Source of the DNA: Gari tellinella
Taxonomy: Eukaryota > Mollusca > Bivalvia > Cardiida > Psammobiidae
Assembly: GCA_922989275.2 (NCBI GenBank)
Contig: OV277867.1
Location: 40,166,070 to 40,230,069, forward strand
Direction of reading: 5' to 3'
DNA length: 64,000 bases
This document shows, piece by piece, positions 31,630 to 43,820 of the stretch. The notes under the pieces are model-generated. The model did no database searches and had not been told where the DNA came from. It saw only the letters and a list, made by a program, of their open reading frames with translations. The position numbers and the translations under genes were made by a program. The first letter of the stretch is position 1, and every line of letters begins with the position of its first letter.

Positions 31630-32900
31630 TTCAATGTTTGTATGAGTACTGATCAAATCCATTCAAAACTCTATGAAAAGACAACCAGTAAAGTTCTTCT
31701 CCAAGGTACAATATGGAACTTGTTCTATACATCAATTGGATTTCGACAAGGATGCCTACTTTCCCCTACTTCATTGAACATTTTCCTGGAAGAACTTATG
31801 AATGAAGCCCTTGAAGAACATGCTGGAACAATAAGTATCGGAGGACGTAACATTACAAATCTAAGATCTGCTTATGATATTGATAGCTTGGTGGTTGGTG
31901 AAGAAAATTTGCTTCCTTGGTTGAAAGGCTTGATGGTGCCGCAACGAAATTCGCAATGTAAATCAGCGCAGAGAAACGAAGAAAATGACAAACAATAATA
32001 ACACCATCACTACAGGCATTAAAGTTCATGACCAGACACTTAAAGGGACTCGCAACCGGATGGTGTACTTGTCAAAATAAAATAAAATACTCAAATAAAA
32101 GCAAATTTGTGGCATTAATTGGCTTCTGACATTAAAAAAAATATGATCAGTCCAAAAAAAGTCTCAAGAATCGTCACCGAATCTTAGATTTTTAGATATT
32201 TTCCATCGTTTTTCTATACCGACTAGTAGACGGTATAGTTGTTGTTGTTGCTTCTCTACACGGGCTCAGACATAAACTCGAGCCGAATTATGAAGTTGTA
32301 TGCACTTTCGATGGCTACACATTGAAATACGTTAAATCGATCCGAGATAAACGGATAGTTCCGTGGTCCATTGGTCTAAGCGGTTTCCCCTATTTTGCAT
32401 TCTGTCCGCCAATGCCGGGGCCCCGGGTTCGAATCCCACAAGAGACCAATATTTTTTTTTATTGAAATACATTTTTTTAAACAGAATTTCTTATCCTAAA
32501 CTAATTCTTTACCATTTATATAAGCGTTTGACACATATTTACAAATTACTATTTTTAATGCACCATCTGGTTGCGAGTCGCTTTAAAAGAGTACACCAAT
32601 TTAAATACCTAGGTGCTAAATTATCAATGACGAGGGTTTCAAGCCAGAAATTCTAACAAGGTCGACACAGACAGCAGCAGCACTCACAAGACTAAAGCAT
32701 ATTTTGACAGACACCAAGATCACAACGAAACGCAAGATCAGACTTATGCGTGCATTGGTTCTGTCAATTTTACTTTAAGCGTGTGAGAGCTGAACACTGA
32801 CACCTGAACTTAAGAAGAAAATGAGATGAGATGTTTCCGGACCATCTTAGGCATCTCGTATATGGATCACGTTTCCAATGAACAAGTCGGACAATTAGTA
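31630..32900 (+). mobile_element. LINE reverse transcriptase fragment
   Basis: Text typical of non-LTR reverse transcriptases: GFRQGCLLSPTSLNIFLEEL, then AYDID where an ADD-type catalytic box is expected, then SIGGRNITNLR and, after an inserted element, KRVHQFKYLG. Later frames contain degenerate C-terminal text. The catalytic change and stops make it inactive. A 539-bp TTAA element (32044-32582) interrupts it; reading across the TTAA site restores the frame through DQTLKRVHQF. Clade uncertain. Confidence 0.75.
32044..32582 (+). mobile_element. Family G copy 2 (tRNA-like TTAA element) in a LINE
   Basis: Ends AGGGACTCGCAACCGGATGG / CCATCTGGTTGCGAGTCGC, TTAA both sides. Splits the LINE reverse transcriptase; deleting it and one TTAA restores its frame. 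Nearly identical to copy 4 at 43275-43820. tRNA-like block about 32358-32448 with box B GGGTTCGAATCCCAC. Confidence 0.82.
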
Positions 32901-33432
32901 GTTAACCATATAGGTAAACAATGTTGTTGTTTTTTTTCATTTATAGTAGTAAAGTATGACAACTGGTCATACAGTGATATTCAATCAATTAGCAGCTAGT
33001 CATACACCATTCCAGTTTGTAGAAATCGCATTATGTTGTGTTTTTCTGTTTATTTTTCATTAACAGACACTTCGGTTACATTAATTTTTTCTAGTTGCGA
33101 GTGTTGTATAGTAATGTGTCAGCAGAAATTAACTTCAGGGGTCGCTGGAACAGTTTTAAATCACTCTTCCACGGCGAGTCGGTAGGCAATGGCAGTGATC
33201 AGAAGCTTATTTCAGAGAGATCTTGCTTCAGATTCGGAAGACGGTTGGTGAACTGAAAGGAATTTATCTTGTAAGTGTACTGGACCATATCTTACAATTT
33301 TTTTTAAACACAGGGCTGTAAAATAAAGCTAAATCTTACTCGTTTCGCTGGAATGTGGTCTATTTCGTGACATTTTGTCGGTTCGTTGATCGCAGCTTCC
33401 GGAAGGGATACACCGGAGTTTACATACTGTGT

Positions 33433-34112
33433 AAAGGGGGCTCGCTGGTCTGCTTATTTCCTGTCAAACCTCATTGAAATCTTGATTAAATAGAATTAGT
33501 CCATGTGGAGAGTACAATGATGCAACGGTTTTTTTTCTGACAGGACCTTTGGTCGAGAAAAGTTCCATTTTCAATAGACAGGAATATTTTCTTAATAGAA
33601 TAATGTAACTCATTTATTTCTATACATTCAAGTAAACTTTACAGACAAGGTGAGATAGATCTACTGTTCAAAACAATTTTTATGAAATAATTTCTGGAAA
33701 TAGATCTAGATCTATCAATGTTTAAAAAAAGGTCAAAATTCTGAAAAAAGCCACTAAATTGCAAATAACAAAAAATCTACCTTCGGATTTTTTACCGAAA
33801 TCTTAGGAGTTTGCTCTTACATTTAAAATTTGAGTTTTATGCGTTTTTTTACTTAGGAAATATGGGTATCGGACAGTTTAGATCCATATCAGACATCGCA
33901 TTACGCAGCGTCTGATCTGGATTGAAACTTTTGGCATGATTATGTTAATTCGCGCTTGAAATCTTAGGACTTTTATAAGCAACTTATGGTAGCCCTGAAA
34001 TTGTAATTGAGTAGGGGAATACAGCGCTCCCTCTCTACAACGACACCCAATGGGTAATCGATATTTAAAATGTTGACTATAAATCACATTTTATTTCTGT
34101 GGTCGTTGTGCA
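33433..34112. other. Intergenic stretch, no gene seen
   Basis: Holds a family D hairpin at 33872-33937 (arms TTTAGATCCATATCAGAC / GTCTGATCTGGATTGAAA). Otherwise AT-rich and unrecognised. Confidence 0.4.
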
Positions 34113-34220
34113 ATGAGTGGATGGACTGTTGCAGGATCGGACAAGTTCCACGACATCCTTTGCCATCCGTGTGAGGAGGACCATGACAAGATTGAGACAA
34201 AAGGCTTTTGTCAAGAATGT

Positions 34221-34397
34221 CAGGGCTACAGATAAGGGGAGTATTTCAAAAACTAAACTCTTTATTTCTGCAGTAAATCATATGGTATCACTACTCATTA
34301 GAATCGTCTCGAAGTAGTAACACCATAGGATTTGGTGCTGAAATAAGTAAGAAAACCTTGGATTTGATCGGTTTACTCCCTCTTATCTGGAGCCCTG
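34221..34397 (+). mobile_element. Family E MITE inserted in a B-box exon, 177 bp
   Basis: Ends CAGGGCTACAGATAAG / CTTATCTGGAGCCCTG. Target duplication GAATGT at 34215-34220 and 34398-34403. Removing it with one duplicate rejoins the frame as GFCQECSEY, showing both the insertion boundary and the 6-bp duplication. Confidence 0.88.
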
Positions 34398-35135
34398 GAA
34401 TGTTCGGAATACCATGGTACAACCCTATATATCAAGTACCATAGAAATGTTTCCAAGACGAAATCACACACGATCCTGGATGGCAGTCAAATGCCGAAGA
34501 CGAAAGTAGCACCCAAATCCAAGGATGCTTTGACGGAAGTTTGCCCAAAGCACACAGAGGAGGTTATTAAATACTTCTGCGACATTCCTAAAAGGTTGGC
34601 GTGCAGCGTTTGCCTGTCACTTCAACACCGAATGTGTGTTGATATGGCCTATATCCCCGACGTCTCTCAAAATATCCAAACTGGTCCAGAAATACGTCAA
34701 GTCAGAACTGATCTAGAACAGCTCAATGGGGTGATGACAATGAAGGGAAATGAAGCTACATCGCATTCAAACGCAGCGAGCGAAATACACACAAAAAAAT
34801 CTGCTGATATTTAAGCAGAACACAATTAAATAAATACCTTGATAACATACAGACGAACTTACAAAACAAAATTGATGAACTGGAAAAAAGAGAGAATCAA
34901 GAATTTGGTAAAGAAAAAGACACACATCAGACATTGGCGAAGCATGTTGACAGCCTCTTAAAGAAACAACAGGGAAAAACAATGGACTGTTAATTGCTAA
35001 GAAACAAGCCAGGGAGACACTTTCTGAACTGGAGTTAGATATTCAGCAAGCGACTGACCTAAGGAAACCTAACAGTTACACCTTTAAGAAGGATAACATA
35101 CTCCAGACACTAACCCTTTCACTATCAATGACGCT

Positions 35136-35385
35136 TTAACCCTTTGAACCCTAGTCCCGCTTATATGCGTCCTTTTCGAACAGTGTACTTGTGAAAAGTA
35201 CACTTGTCCTATGCAAACAGTGAAAACCCAGATCAGAGGGCTCCGAAAGGAGCCCTCTGATCAGGGTCTTCACTGTTTGTCATAATGCCAAACATGACAA
35301 AAACAACCCTTAAAAGTCAGAAATGGACTATACTAAAATGGAAACTAGAATTTTCCATTTTAAGTTTCAGGGAGGAAAGAGTTAA
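35136..35385 (+). mobile_element. MITE family C copy in the TRIM-like pseudogene
   Basis: TTAACCCTTTGAACCCTAGT to GGAGGAAAGAGTTAA, hairpin CTCCGAAAGGAG; complete, with TTAA both sides. Followed by a family D hairpin (35390-35464, apex GCCGCGTAACTCGG). Confidence 0.8.
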
Positions 35386-35489
35386 AGCACGTTTGCAAAC
35401 AGTTTGTGTCCTGATCAGACGCCGCGTAACTCGGAGTCTGATCAGGACACAAACTGTTTGACACTCTGACTCTTATCGATATCTATTAA

Positions 35490-35979
35490 AGAGACTCGCA
35501 ACCAGATTTAGCATTAAAAATAGTTATTTGTAAATATATGTCAAACGCTTATATAAACGGGTAAGAATTAGTTTAGGATAAGAAATTCTGTTTAAAAAAT
35601 TAGTAAAAAAAAATATTGAGCTCTGGTGGGATTCGAACCCGGGACCCGGCATGTGGGGATAGAGTAGCAAAATAAGTCAACCACTAAGCCCACTCGATCA
35701 CCGGGCCATTCATATCTTTGGTATCGATTTAACATACTTCAGTGTGTATCGATGGAGAGTACATAATTCGGCTCGGGTTTATGTATATAACGGCTTTCGA
35801 TGCCGACGTATAAAACGATGGAAACTATCTAAAAAACTAAGATTTGAAGACTTTTCTAGAATGTGTTTTTAGACTGGTCATATTTTTCTTATGCCAGATG
35901 CACGATAATGCTACACATTTGATTTTATTTGAGTATTTTCTTTTATTTTTGCAAATACACCACCTGGTTGCGAGTCGCT
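35490..35979 (-). mobile_element. Family G copy 3 (tRNA-like, inverted)
   Basis: Same inverted ends (GACTCGCAACCAGA / CCTGGTTGCGAGTCGC) with TTAA both sides. Its tRNA-like block is on the minus strand, 35618-35707, with box B GGGTTCGAATCCCACC and more divergent body. Confidence 0.75.
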
Positions 35980-36186
35980 TTAAAGCCCTATTCCAAGTCC
36001 TTCATAGCAGTCCCCCCCCCCAATCACAGCTTGATACTTGGTGATTAGATCGACCTTATCAGGGTATGTTTATTACAAACAAATTATCACAGCAGGGTAC
36101 TAATTGATAGATGTAGACCAATATAGGTGCAAGTGATAGCTGTGCATTTAACCCTTAAGCTGTGCATCGTGAGTTGACTGTTATTT

Positions 36187-37215
36187 TTTTTTCAAACAGT
36201 TTGGATCCAGATCTGATGCTGCATAATGTTGCATCTGATCTGTATCCAAACTGTATACCAGTTATCGCTGAGACTTTTTTAATTTAAATATGTACAAATC
36301 AAATTTAAATATTGTTTGCAGACGACAATTTAAAAGCAGAAGATATTACCGCAGGGTCAGGGTTAAGCACACAGTGATATTGTCTGTAGATTAAAATTGA
36401 TGAAATTTATTTTATTTTATTATTCTGTAATTTTGGGTCTTATACTACATAGCAAAACAGTGGGATAGTAATCTAGCTTTAATAAATAACATCAAGCATA
36501 CTACCAAGCAAGTCATGACATTACATTTACAATCATCAACTTTCAAACTACATTTAAAAACTGCAAACTGCATAGATCCAGATCAAATTCTCAGTTACAA
36601 AGCACATGAGCTGGGGCCATACTAATGACTTTAGGACAAATAGATATACCCTGATTACTGAAAACTAAGTTATTAGCAAAATATTTGATATGTTTGATCA
36701 GCATGAATCTTTTTAATAACAATTCCAGTTTCTCGTAAAGTCTAGTCCATTTTAACTAAATGATAAGGTTGCTATAAAAGCTAATAGTCTAGTCCATTTT
36801 GACTATATGGTAGGGTCGCTATAAAAGCAAATAGTCTAGTCAATGTTGACTATTAAATCTGAAAAGTGTCCAACGGTATAATTTACCCCTGTATCATAGC
36901 AAATGGTAGCTTAAATCAGGTTGAAAGTAAAGAAAAACGCTTTACTTTCTTGGCATTTTCTTGTGATTTAACCCATTTCTCCATAAAAACACATTTGCTC
37001 TACTTTCAACCTGATTTAAGTGGTCACTTGTATTCAAACAAAGAATTAATCCTCTGCAAACATGGTCTAAATATTTATATAACTCTGAATAAGTACTTTA
37101 CGAAATATAGTATTTATCCTAGCAGACGGTTGCTTAAAGCAGGCTGAAAGTAAAGCACATTCTGCTCTACTTTCAACCTGCTTTAAGTGGTCACCTGTAT
37201 TCAAACAAAGCATTT
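36187..37215. repeat. Family D hairpin, 55-bp tandem repeat and family A remnants
   Basis: 36187-36262 hairpin TTTGGATCCAGATC. 36735-36860 about 2.5 units containing TAGTCTAGTCCATTTTGAC and GGTCGCTATAAAAGC. 36893-37215 two degenerate family A hairpins (TTAAATCAGGTTGAAAGTAA). Confidence 0.5.
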
Positions 37216-37599
37216 TAAAGGGTTAATCTTCTAGAAAACTTATACCACTGTTATTAGTTGACAAAATATAGATGTTAAAAAGTGTAGAAAAAGGTTTCAT
37301 AACTTGATAATTTGACAATTAAAGGAAATGATCTAGATGCAAACCTTTAGTTTTTTGTGAAGGCATATTCTTATCTTTATATGTATGCAATAATATCACA
37401 GTGTTGAAATGGATCAGCTAGATCCCTTATCTACCTGTATTAATACCTAGTACCCTAGGCCATGATGCCCTATGTGCCTCTGGGTAATATGATGTAACAG
37501 TTGTATATCAAGCCCAACCACAATATACAATCCAATAGACATCCTGCTGAGCCAGGAATAGGCCTTTAAGTCATACAACCTTAAATCTAACTTTGAAAC

Positions 37600-39150
37600 G
37601 TGTCTTGCAGACAACAATAATGAAGCAGACACTAGCTACGCACAGCTGCGGCAAATAGGTCATATTAGACAGTACCTTTCTCCAGAAGCTACAAAGACTT
37701 TGGTCAATTCTCTGGTCACATCAAAAATTGACTACTGCAACTCACTGCTATATGGGATTCCCCAAAACTCACTACGAAAACTACAGCGTGTGCAAACTAC
37801 AGCAGCCCGCATCATTACCAGGACTCCTCGGTACAATCACATCACTCCAGTCTTGAAGGAGCTTCACTGGCTTCCAGTTCAACACAGAGTTGAATTCAAA
37901 ATTCTGACACTCACATACAAAGCCATGTGCAATGATTCTCCAAGGTACATTGTTAGTATGCTGGACGTGTATAGACCTCGAAGAGAGTTGCGGTCTGCGA
38001 GTAAATCAGTATCGCTGGTTGTGCCGAGAAGTCGTTTGGTGAAGTTTGGAGATAGAAGTTTCATGCATGCAGCCCCAAAGCTCTGGAACTCTCTACCATC
38101 AGACATGCGAGCTCAGTTGCAGTCTTCAAAAAACGTCTGAAAACACACTTCTTTAATATTTATTATTAGAACACATTAGGAAATGGATGACTGCTACCTC
38201 CGGGCTATGTTCTTGCTGTAGATATTGAGGGTCTAAATGGGAGTTCTGGAATTGTACCGTTTGCCCATGCCTGTTCGGTGGATCTTGATGGTAGGGATTG
38301 CCCCTGATCTCTTTGAAACCGACTGGCATGGGGTTTGCGGTATAATTCAGGGACAGCTTCTTATCTTGATGTTTTATAAAGTAAGGGTGTAATTTCAGCC
38401 ATGGAACATGTAGGTCCCGCGGGTGTGGGGTGGAGAGGGTAGATGACTGCTACCCTAGGGCTGTGTTCATTCTGTATATGTTATGGGTCTAATTTTTAGT
38501 TCTGGGGTTGTACCGCTGACCAATGCCTGTCTGGTGGATCTTTGATGGTAGGGATATGGCTCTGATCTCTTTTGAAACCAGCTGGCGGGGTCTGTGGTAT
38601 AATTCTTGGACAGCTTTCACCATTTTTAATCATGTCATTGATCTTCTATAGAGTTTTTAGTTATGGTTGCATGCTATTTTTCCTAGTTATGTTACATTAG
38701 ATGGCCTGCATTGGGCGCTCTGCTATTATTTCTATTGGTCGGCAATCTTTAGCCGGTTGGTTCATTGCTGATTGATGGGGGAAGTGTGATCGCCGTTTTG
38801 GGGGCTGTCTTTTGTATGTTTATTCTTATTTATTTTAGATCTAATTAGTTATTTGTGTTTTGTCGATGGCCTGCATTGGGCACTCTACCATTATTTATAT
38901 CAGTCGGCAATACTTAGCCGGTCGGTTCATTGCTGATTGATGGGGGTAATGTGATCGCCGTTTTGGGGGACTGTCTTTTATATGTTTATTCATGTTTTAT
39001 TTCAGATCTAATTGTAGTTATTTTGTCTTTTCTCGATTTATAGGTACATATGTGTTATTTCATATAAAGCGCTTTTGAAACGCACAATCCCTGTGTGAAA
39101 AGAGCGCTATATAAATCTGGTATAATAATAATAATAACAATAAAGCGGGG
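37600..39150 (+). mobile_element. CR1/L2-like LINE 3' end, 5' truncated
   Basis: From about 37647 an open frame carries the C-terminal region of CR1/L2-type ORF2: LVTSKIDYCNSLLYG, LQRVQTTAARIITR, ITPVLKELHWLPVQHRV, GDRSFMHAAPKLWNSLP. A one-base shift near 38140 leads into KTHFFNIYY. The 3' UTR contains internal duplications (38186-38363 with 38442-38617; 38699-38830 with 38867-38995). It ends GAGCGCTATATAAAT then an ATA-rich microsatellite, a usual end for this clade. It sits inside the TRIM-like pseudogene. Confidence 0.82.
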
Positions 39151-39531
39151 TTAAATCCCCCGAATAATTTGATCATGGAAGAGTTAAAGATACACATGGA
39201 AAAGACATGGCAATTTAAAGCAGAATAATCGTAACACAGACTTGAAGGAAATGGGCACCAACTATGTATGTGATCTTGATGTGAAATCTTAATATGATAC
39301 TAAAAGTCTAAAATATGCTACATCAGTTGTATACTGGTGCTTCCAGATAATTGCGTAGCTCTTGCAGATATGGACAATAATGTTGTCAAACTGATGAATT
39401 CAGATCAGAGTAGAATAACAGAACGCATTGCTGTTTCTTCATCGCCATATGATCTTACTTTAGTGAAGGACAAAACAATAGCAGTGACACTTGGCAAGGA
39501 GAAGAAAATGCAGATTTTGGGTATTCTACAA

Positions 39532-39787
39532 CAGGGCTGCCATAAGTTGACGTGAAAAATCCTAAGATTTCCAAATTTGCATTTTAAAATGCGATTTTAC
39601 GTAATCGTACCTTTACCCCATAGCCTGTTTCTTGTTTTGTTGACATGCGACTATTTAAAGCAGGCTGTAAGTAAAGTAGAATGCGCCTTAAGGCGCATTC
39701 TGCTTTACTTTCAGCCTGCCTTAAGATACAATGTACTGGGGGAAAAATCCGAAGATTTAGGAAAAATCCAGAGAAATGGCAGCCCTG
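39532..39787. mobile_element. Family F MITE (CAGGGCTGCCAT) with family A insert, 256 bp
   Basis: Ends CAGGGCTGCCATAAG / AATGGCAGCCCTG. Target duplication CTACAA at 39526-39531 and 39788-39793 (6 bp). Splits the propeller part of the TRIM-like pseudogene. A family A hairpin (39606-39740) lies inside. Confidence 0.8.
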
Positions 39788-40084
39788 CTACAAATCTGAC
39801 CAAAAGTAATTATTTTTCTGTACCAGGCAAAGGGATTGACTGCTATGATGACACAATCTTCGTTCTTTGCTTTTATGAAATTGCAATTTATATGTTTGAT
39901 CTGCAAGGCGTAAAACTACGAGACATTTCTGGCAACTAGTCTATCATGGCGTCTCGCATTACACTGAATAAACACGGGGAAATCGTCATCACAGATCATA
40001 CTGGCTTCTCTGTAGTGCACATTTCATCTGATGGGAGAGAAGTTTCAAACTATAAATCATACCATTTTACACACACTCTTGGAA

Positions 40085-40337
40085 TACAGTGGAGAATCTG
40101 TTATTCTTTCCCAATAAACGTGTTTACGCTAAAACTATTATTTGCAGTGCAAACAATTTGGAGCCAGATCAGACGCCGGGTAACCCGGCGTCTGATCAGG
40201 CTCCAAACTGTTTGCCACTCAGAATAAAATAAATGGTCAGGATTGTCAATAAGTTGTCTTTTTCTACGTTCTAGTGTTTTACGTTTGCGTACGTTTGCGA
40301 TCAGTAAACGGGAAAGAATAACGTTTTCTCCACTGTA
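40085..40337 (+). mobile_element. TA-flanked MITE (CAGTGGAGAA ends), copy 1
   Basis: TA then CAGTGGAGAATCTGTTATTC; right end GAATAACGTTTTCTCCACTG then TA. Centre is a family D-type hairpin with apex GCCGGGTAACCCGGC. TA target suggests Tc1/mariner-type mobilisation. Copy 2 at 63261-63510 is highly similar. Confidence 0.72.
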
Positions 40338-40404
40338 GCACACGATCCTCAGCATCATTGTGGTTTTGTTGTTGGTTGGAGTCCATCCATTATTCTTCTT
40401 GGAC

Positions 40405-40800
40405 CCGTTTCACAAAACTTCGTACGACAAATCTGGTCGTAGGTCAAAACTTTAAAATAAATATAATTTCAGATTTCTCTATCTAATCCTGTCTTGTGAC
40501 ATCTCTTTTGAATCGTCTTTTCAAGACGATTCCAAAAAGATGTCATAAGACAGAATTAGATAAATAATAATTGAGACGTTTATAATCTGAATTACGACAA
40601 CATTTGTCGTACGAAGTTTTATGAAACGGTTCCCTGCTGAATCAAGGTAATCCGTCCGGTAGACCCTGCTTACAGCAAATAATGGATTTGACAGTCTAGG
40701 TCCCATTTCATAAAACTTCGTACGAAAAATGTAGTGTAAGTCAGATTATAAAAGCCTCAATTACATTTATTTCTCCATCTAATCCTGTCTTGTGACACAT
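40405..40800. mobile_element. TTTCATAAAACTTCGTACGA foldback MITEs
   Basis: 40405-40640 complete: arms CGTTTCACAAAACTTCGTAC, inner AATCGTCTTTTCAAGACGATT. 40699-40800 a half copy. The family recurs at 53244-53493. Confidence 0.65.
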
Positions 40801-41229
40801 GCATTTTGCTCGTATTATATTGAAATTATTGAACAACTGCCATTACTTTTTGAATCACTATCGTATAATAGTTTGATAACAGACAGAGCTACCAATCAAG
40901 CAACCAATCAACAGACATGGCAAACGCTATGTCCACGAGCTATCGCTAGCGGGGGCATAGAAATGTAACATTTATGCAAACAACATGTATAGTATGTCAT
41001 ATGCAATTTTTAGCCAATACGTTTTTTTAAGCAAATGTTTAGTAGTTGCTGATATTAACAACGTTTACTTTGTTGGGAAAGTGAATTGTTTTCAACTTTA
41101 CCAGCATTCGCATAATAGTGCTTGCCGTTTCATCAGGCACAAAGTTCAAATATCCCCGTATTTGGTGATACATTTAAGTGAAACATACCAAAACTTCGAT
41201 GGAATGGACAATAAAGTGACCCACTAGGA

Positions 41230-43270
41230 CCGACAGGGAGTCCAAATATTACAAACGGGTGTCATTATATTAGGCAATATTTCGTAATGTATGGACCCCT
41301 AGTCATAACTTTATGACCCAACGGACGTACTAGTATGACCGTACGTGTTACGGGATGCATTTATATATGCGGATGATAATTATTAAATGTAAATTTACAG
41401 AAATCAAACTATATGATTCCCTCATATGAGCCGCGTCATGACAAAACCAGCCTTTTTGCATTGCAACATTGTACAGACTAAGCACCGTTGTCAGGCTCTG
41501 TATCTGAGTTTGGTCTACACTGCCAAAATGCCCTACATATTCCAGGCACAGAAACTGCTTTAGATGCATGTGGTGCCAAAAAGTGTTAAACCAATGCCAT
41601 CGCCGCGTCTATGACGCGGCGGCTGGCATTGGTCTAAATTGTTTGCAATGCAATCAGTCAGGTTTCCTCGTGACACGGTTCATATTCATTGCGCACAGAT
41701 ATGTTAATTATGTTGTGTAAAATGATGAAAGATAGAATTCGTGTTAATGTAGTGAACTGGGATTCAACTATTTAGCAGGTGTTACACGAGAAATAAGGTT
41801 TATAGTATGACTGTTTGCAAGAAATAATTAAGAAATAATAGATACATTTGTGCTAATAAAAGCCAATATATATACACGCAAAAAGTAAGCATATAAAAAC
41901 TAACAGGCAATATTATGCAAAAATAGAATAGGAAAATCCTGGAAAATGTTTTTTTCTTCGATTGAAACTGTTGAATATAGTTGTTCTCGTTTTACAGTTT
42001 TTCACCAATTTTCTTCTTTTATCATGAAAAGTTTTACGATATACAACAATGATATATGAAAACCCTGGAAAAATGATGTGCGTGTGTTTTTTTTTCCTTT
42101 TATTTGAACTGATGAATATAATTATTCTCGTTTTACAGTTTTCTCCAAATTTCTTTTCTTCAGATTATTACATAGCCGGCGTCATGCGATGTTGACCCTT
42201 CGGCAATTTCTCAGCCGCATCAACACACAGAATGGAGCCTGATTATCTTTTCTTTTCTTTGATAAGAGCAGTTGAATACATAGATATATATCCAGTTGAC
42301 ACTTTATTTCTCATTTAAAGGATTTCCCCCAAGTATTACAATTAGTAATTTTACCAATGGAAATCTAAATAATTTAATTGTCACAAAATGATGAAAATAT
42401 TGAACATATTTGAAATAGCTTATTCTCTTTGAATGAGGAAGTTCCTTTTGTAATATATATTCTTTAGATTGAAAATTCTTGTTTATTTAAGATTACTTTT
42501 TCATAAGGCCAAATAAAAGAATACCTGTGTTTCCTATTATATGCCCAAAAATATTAGGGACGGACGGTCGGATTTTTTTTTATAACAACATACAATAATA
42601 CATATAACTTTCTGATGGAGTATTTTCTACATTGACATACATGAATGTATTCTATTGTGCAAAACCCTAACAAACCTTATAAATATCCATACATTTATTT
42701 TATTTTATTGATAGGTCCCTTTACCAAAATTATCTTAAAAATCTAAACCGGGATGATTGTTTATAATATCTATATACCCAGACGGCAAAGTAGTGACATT
42801 ATATGACAGATGGAATGAATGATGTTTTGAAATGTCTTGTATGCATGTTAAATGTGTCATTGATATGTGCCGGTTGCATGTTGAATGTGTTTATGGTTAA
42901 CTAACTAGCACATCACATCTTCAAGGAAGCTACTTTATGACAGATTTAGAGTAAATTTTACTTCGATATTTACTAAATCTTATTTACAAATCAAGTTTAA
43001 AACACCAAAACTTCTATAAATTAGCTTTGTAAACAATTTAACAAAGAGAGTATATTTAATTACACGCTCCTCAAAAAACGATTGTCGCAAAAATGACTGA
43101 CATTTGCCAACACATTTTTCGAAAAGTGAAAAAAAGTTTAGAGTCGAGGGAAAAACTAGGGTCGGTCGGGTTACCGGAAACACATGTACTTTTTTGCCTA
43201 AGTACAACCCCAAGATCTTACGTGGATTTAGTGAGAAATTCAGAAGACAGATGAAATGAATTAAATGAAT
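41230..43270. other. Two-kilobase stretch without a gene
   Basis: AT-rich. Contains a hairpin at 41590-41636 (ACCAATGCCATCGCCGCGTC and inverse) and a degenerate direct repeat (TTCTCGTTTTACAGTTTT at about 41985 and 42127). Nothing else recognised. Confidence 0.4.
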
Positions 43271-43274
43271 AACT

Positions 43275-43820
43275 TTATAGGGACTCGCAACTGGATGGTG
43301 TACTTGTCAAAATGAAATAAAATACTCAAATAAAAGCAAATTTGTGGCATTATTTGGCTTCTGACATTAAAAAAATATGATCAGTCCAAAAACAGTCTCA
43401 AGAATCGTCACCGAATCTTAGATTTTTAGATATTTTCCATCGTTTTTCTATACCGACTAGTAGACGGTATAGTTGTTGTTGTTGCTTCTCTACACGGGCT
43501 CAGACATAAACACGAGCCGAATTACGAAGTTGTATGCACTTTCGATGGCTACACATTGAAATACGTTAAATCGATCCGAGATAAACGGATAGTTTCCGTG
43601 GTCCATTGGTCTAAGCGGTTTCCCCTATTTCGCCTTCTGTCCGCCAATGCCGGGCCCCGGGTTCGAATCCCACCAGAGACCAATATTTTTTTTTATTGAA
43701 ATACATTTTTTTAAACAGAATTTCTTATCCTAAACTAATTCTTTACCTTTTATATAAGCGTTTGACACATATTTACAAATTAATATTTTTAATGCACCAT
43801 CTGGTTGCGAGTCGCTTTAA
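43275..43820 (+). mobile_element. Family G copy 4 (tRNA-like TTAA element)
   Basis: Ends GGACTCGCAACTGGATGGTG / CCATCTGGTTGCGAGTCGC, TTAA intact at 43817-43820. tRNA-like block 43592-43681, box A-like TGGTCCATTGG, box B GGTTCGAATCC. Body almost identical to copy 2, so the family moved recently. Right flank (43821-43925) is half of a family A MITE. Confidence 0.82.

Larger units (their letters stand above)
29836..33432. mobile_element. 3.6-kb element with about 48-bp terminal inverted repeats
   Basis: CACAGTATGTAAACTCCG...TCCCTTCCGGAAGCTGCGAT at 29836-29884 is repeated inverted at 33384-33432. Possible target duplication TAAAG. The interior holds a second inverted pair (CTGTATGACTAGCTG near 30360; CAGCTAGTCATAC near 32990), a (CA)n tract (30880-30912) and the LINE fragment. 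No transposase recognised. Confidence 0.65.
34113..40085 (+). pseudogene. TRIM-like (B-box, coiled coil, propeller) pseudogene, split by transposons
   Basis: Parts in order: 34113-34220 and 34398-34520, a B-box-like zinc motif (CHPCEE, GFCQEC) with some later Cys positions lost. 34530-34640, a second B-box (CPKHTEEVIKYFCD, CSVCLSLQH). 34815-35135, coiled-coil text in shifted frames (IDELEKRENQEF, KKQARETLSELELD). 39312-39531 and 39790-40085, propeller-like repeats (VLPDNCVALADMDNN, PYDLTLVKD). It is inactivated by frameshifts near 34810, 34985 and 39530, a TAG after DISGN at 39937, and insertions at 34221, 35136, 35490, 37600, 39532 and 40085. B-box plus C-terminal propeller proteins are a very large family in bivalves. 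A few parts could be exons of a living gene, but the stops inside domains argue against that. Confidence 0.75.

Noticed and set aside
32363..32656. Open frame sharing FLNRISYPKLILY with 43696-43926
   Set aside because: It comes from the A/T-rich tail of the tRNA-like TTAA element, present because copies are near identical.
43592..43681. Functional tRNA gene
   Set aside because: Box B and part of the acceptor stem fit, but no clean anticodon stem is present and the block repeats inside a mobile element.
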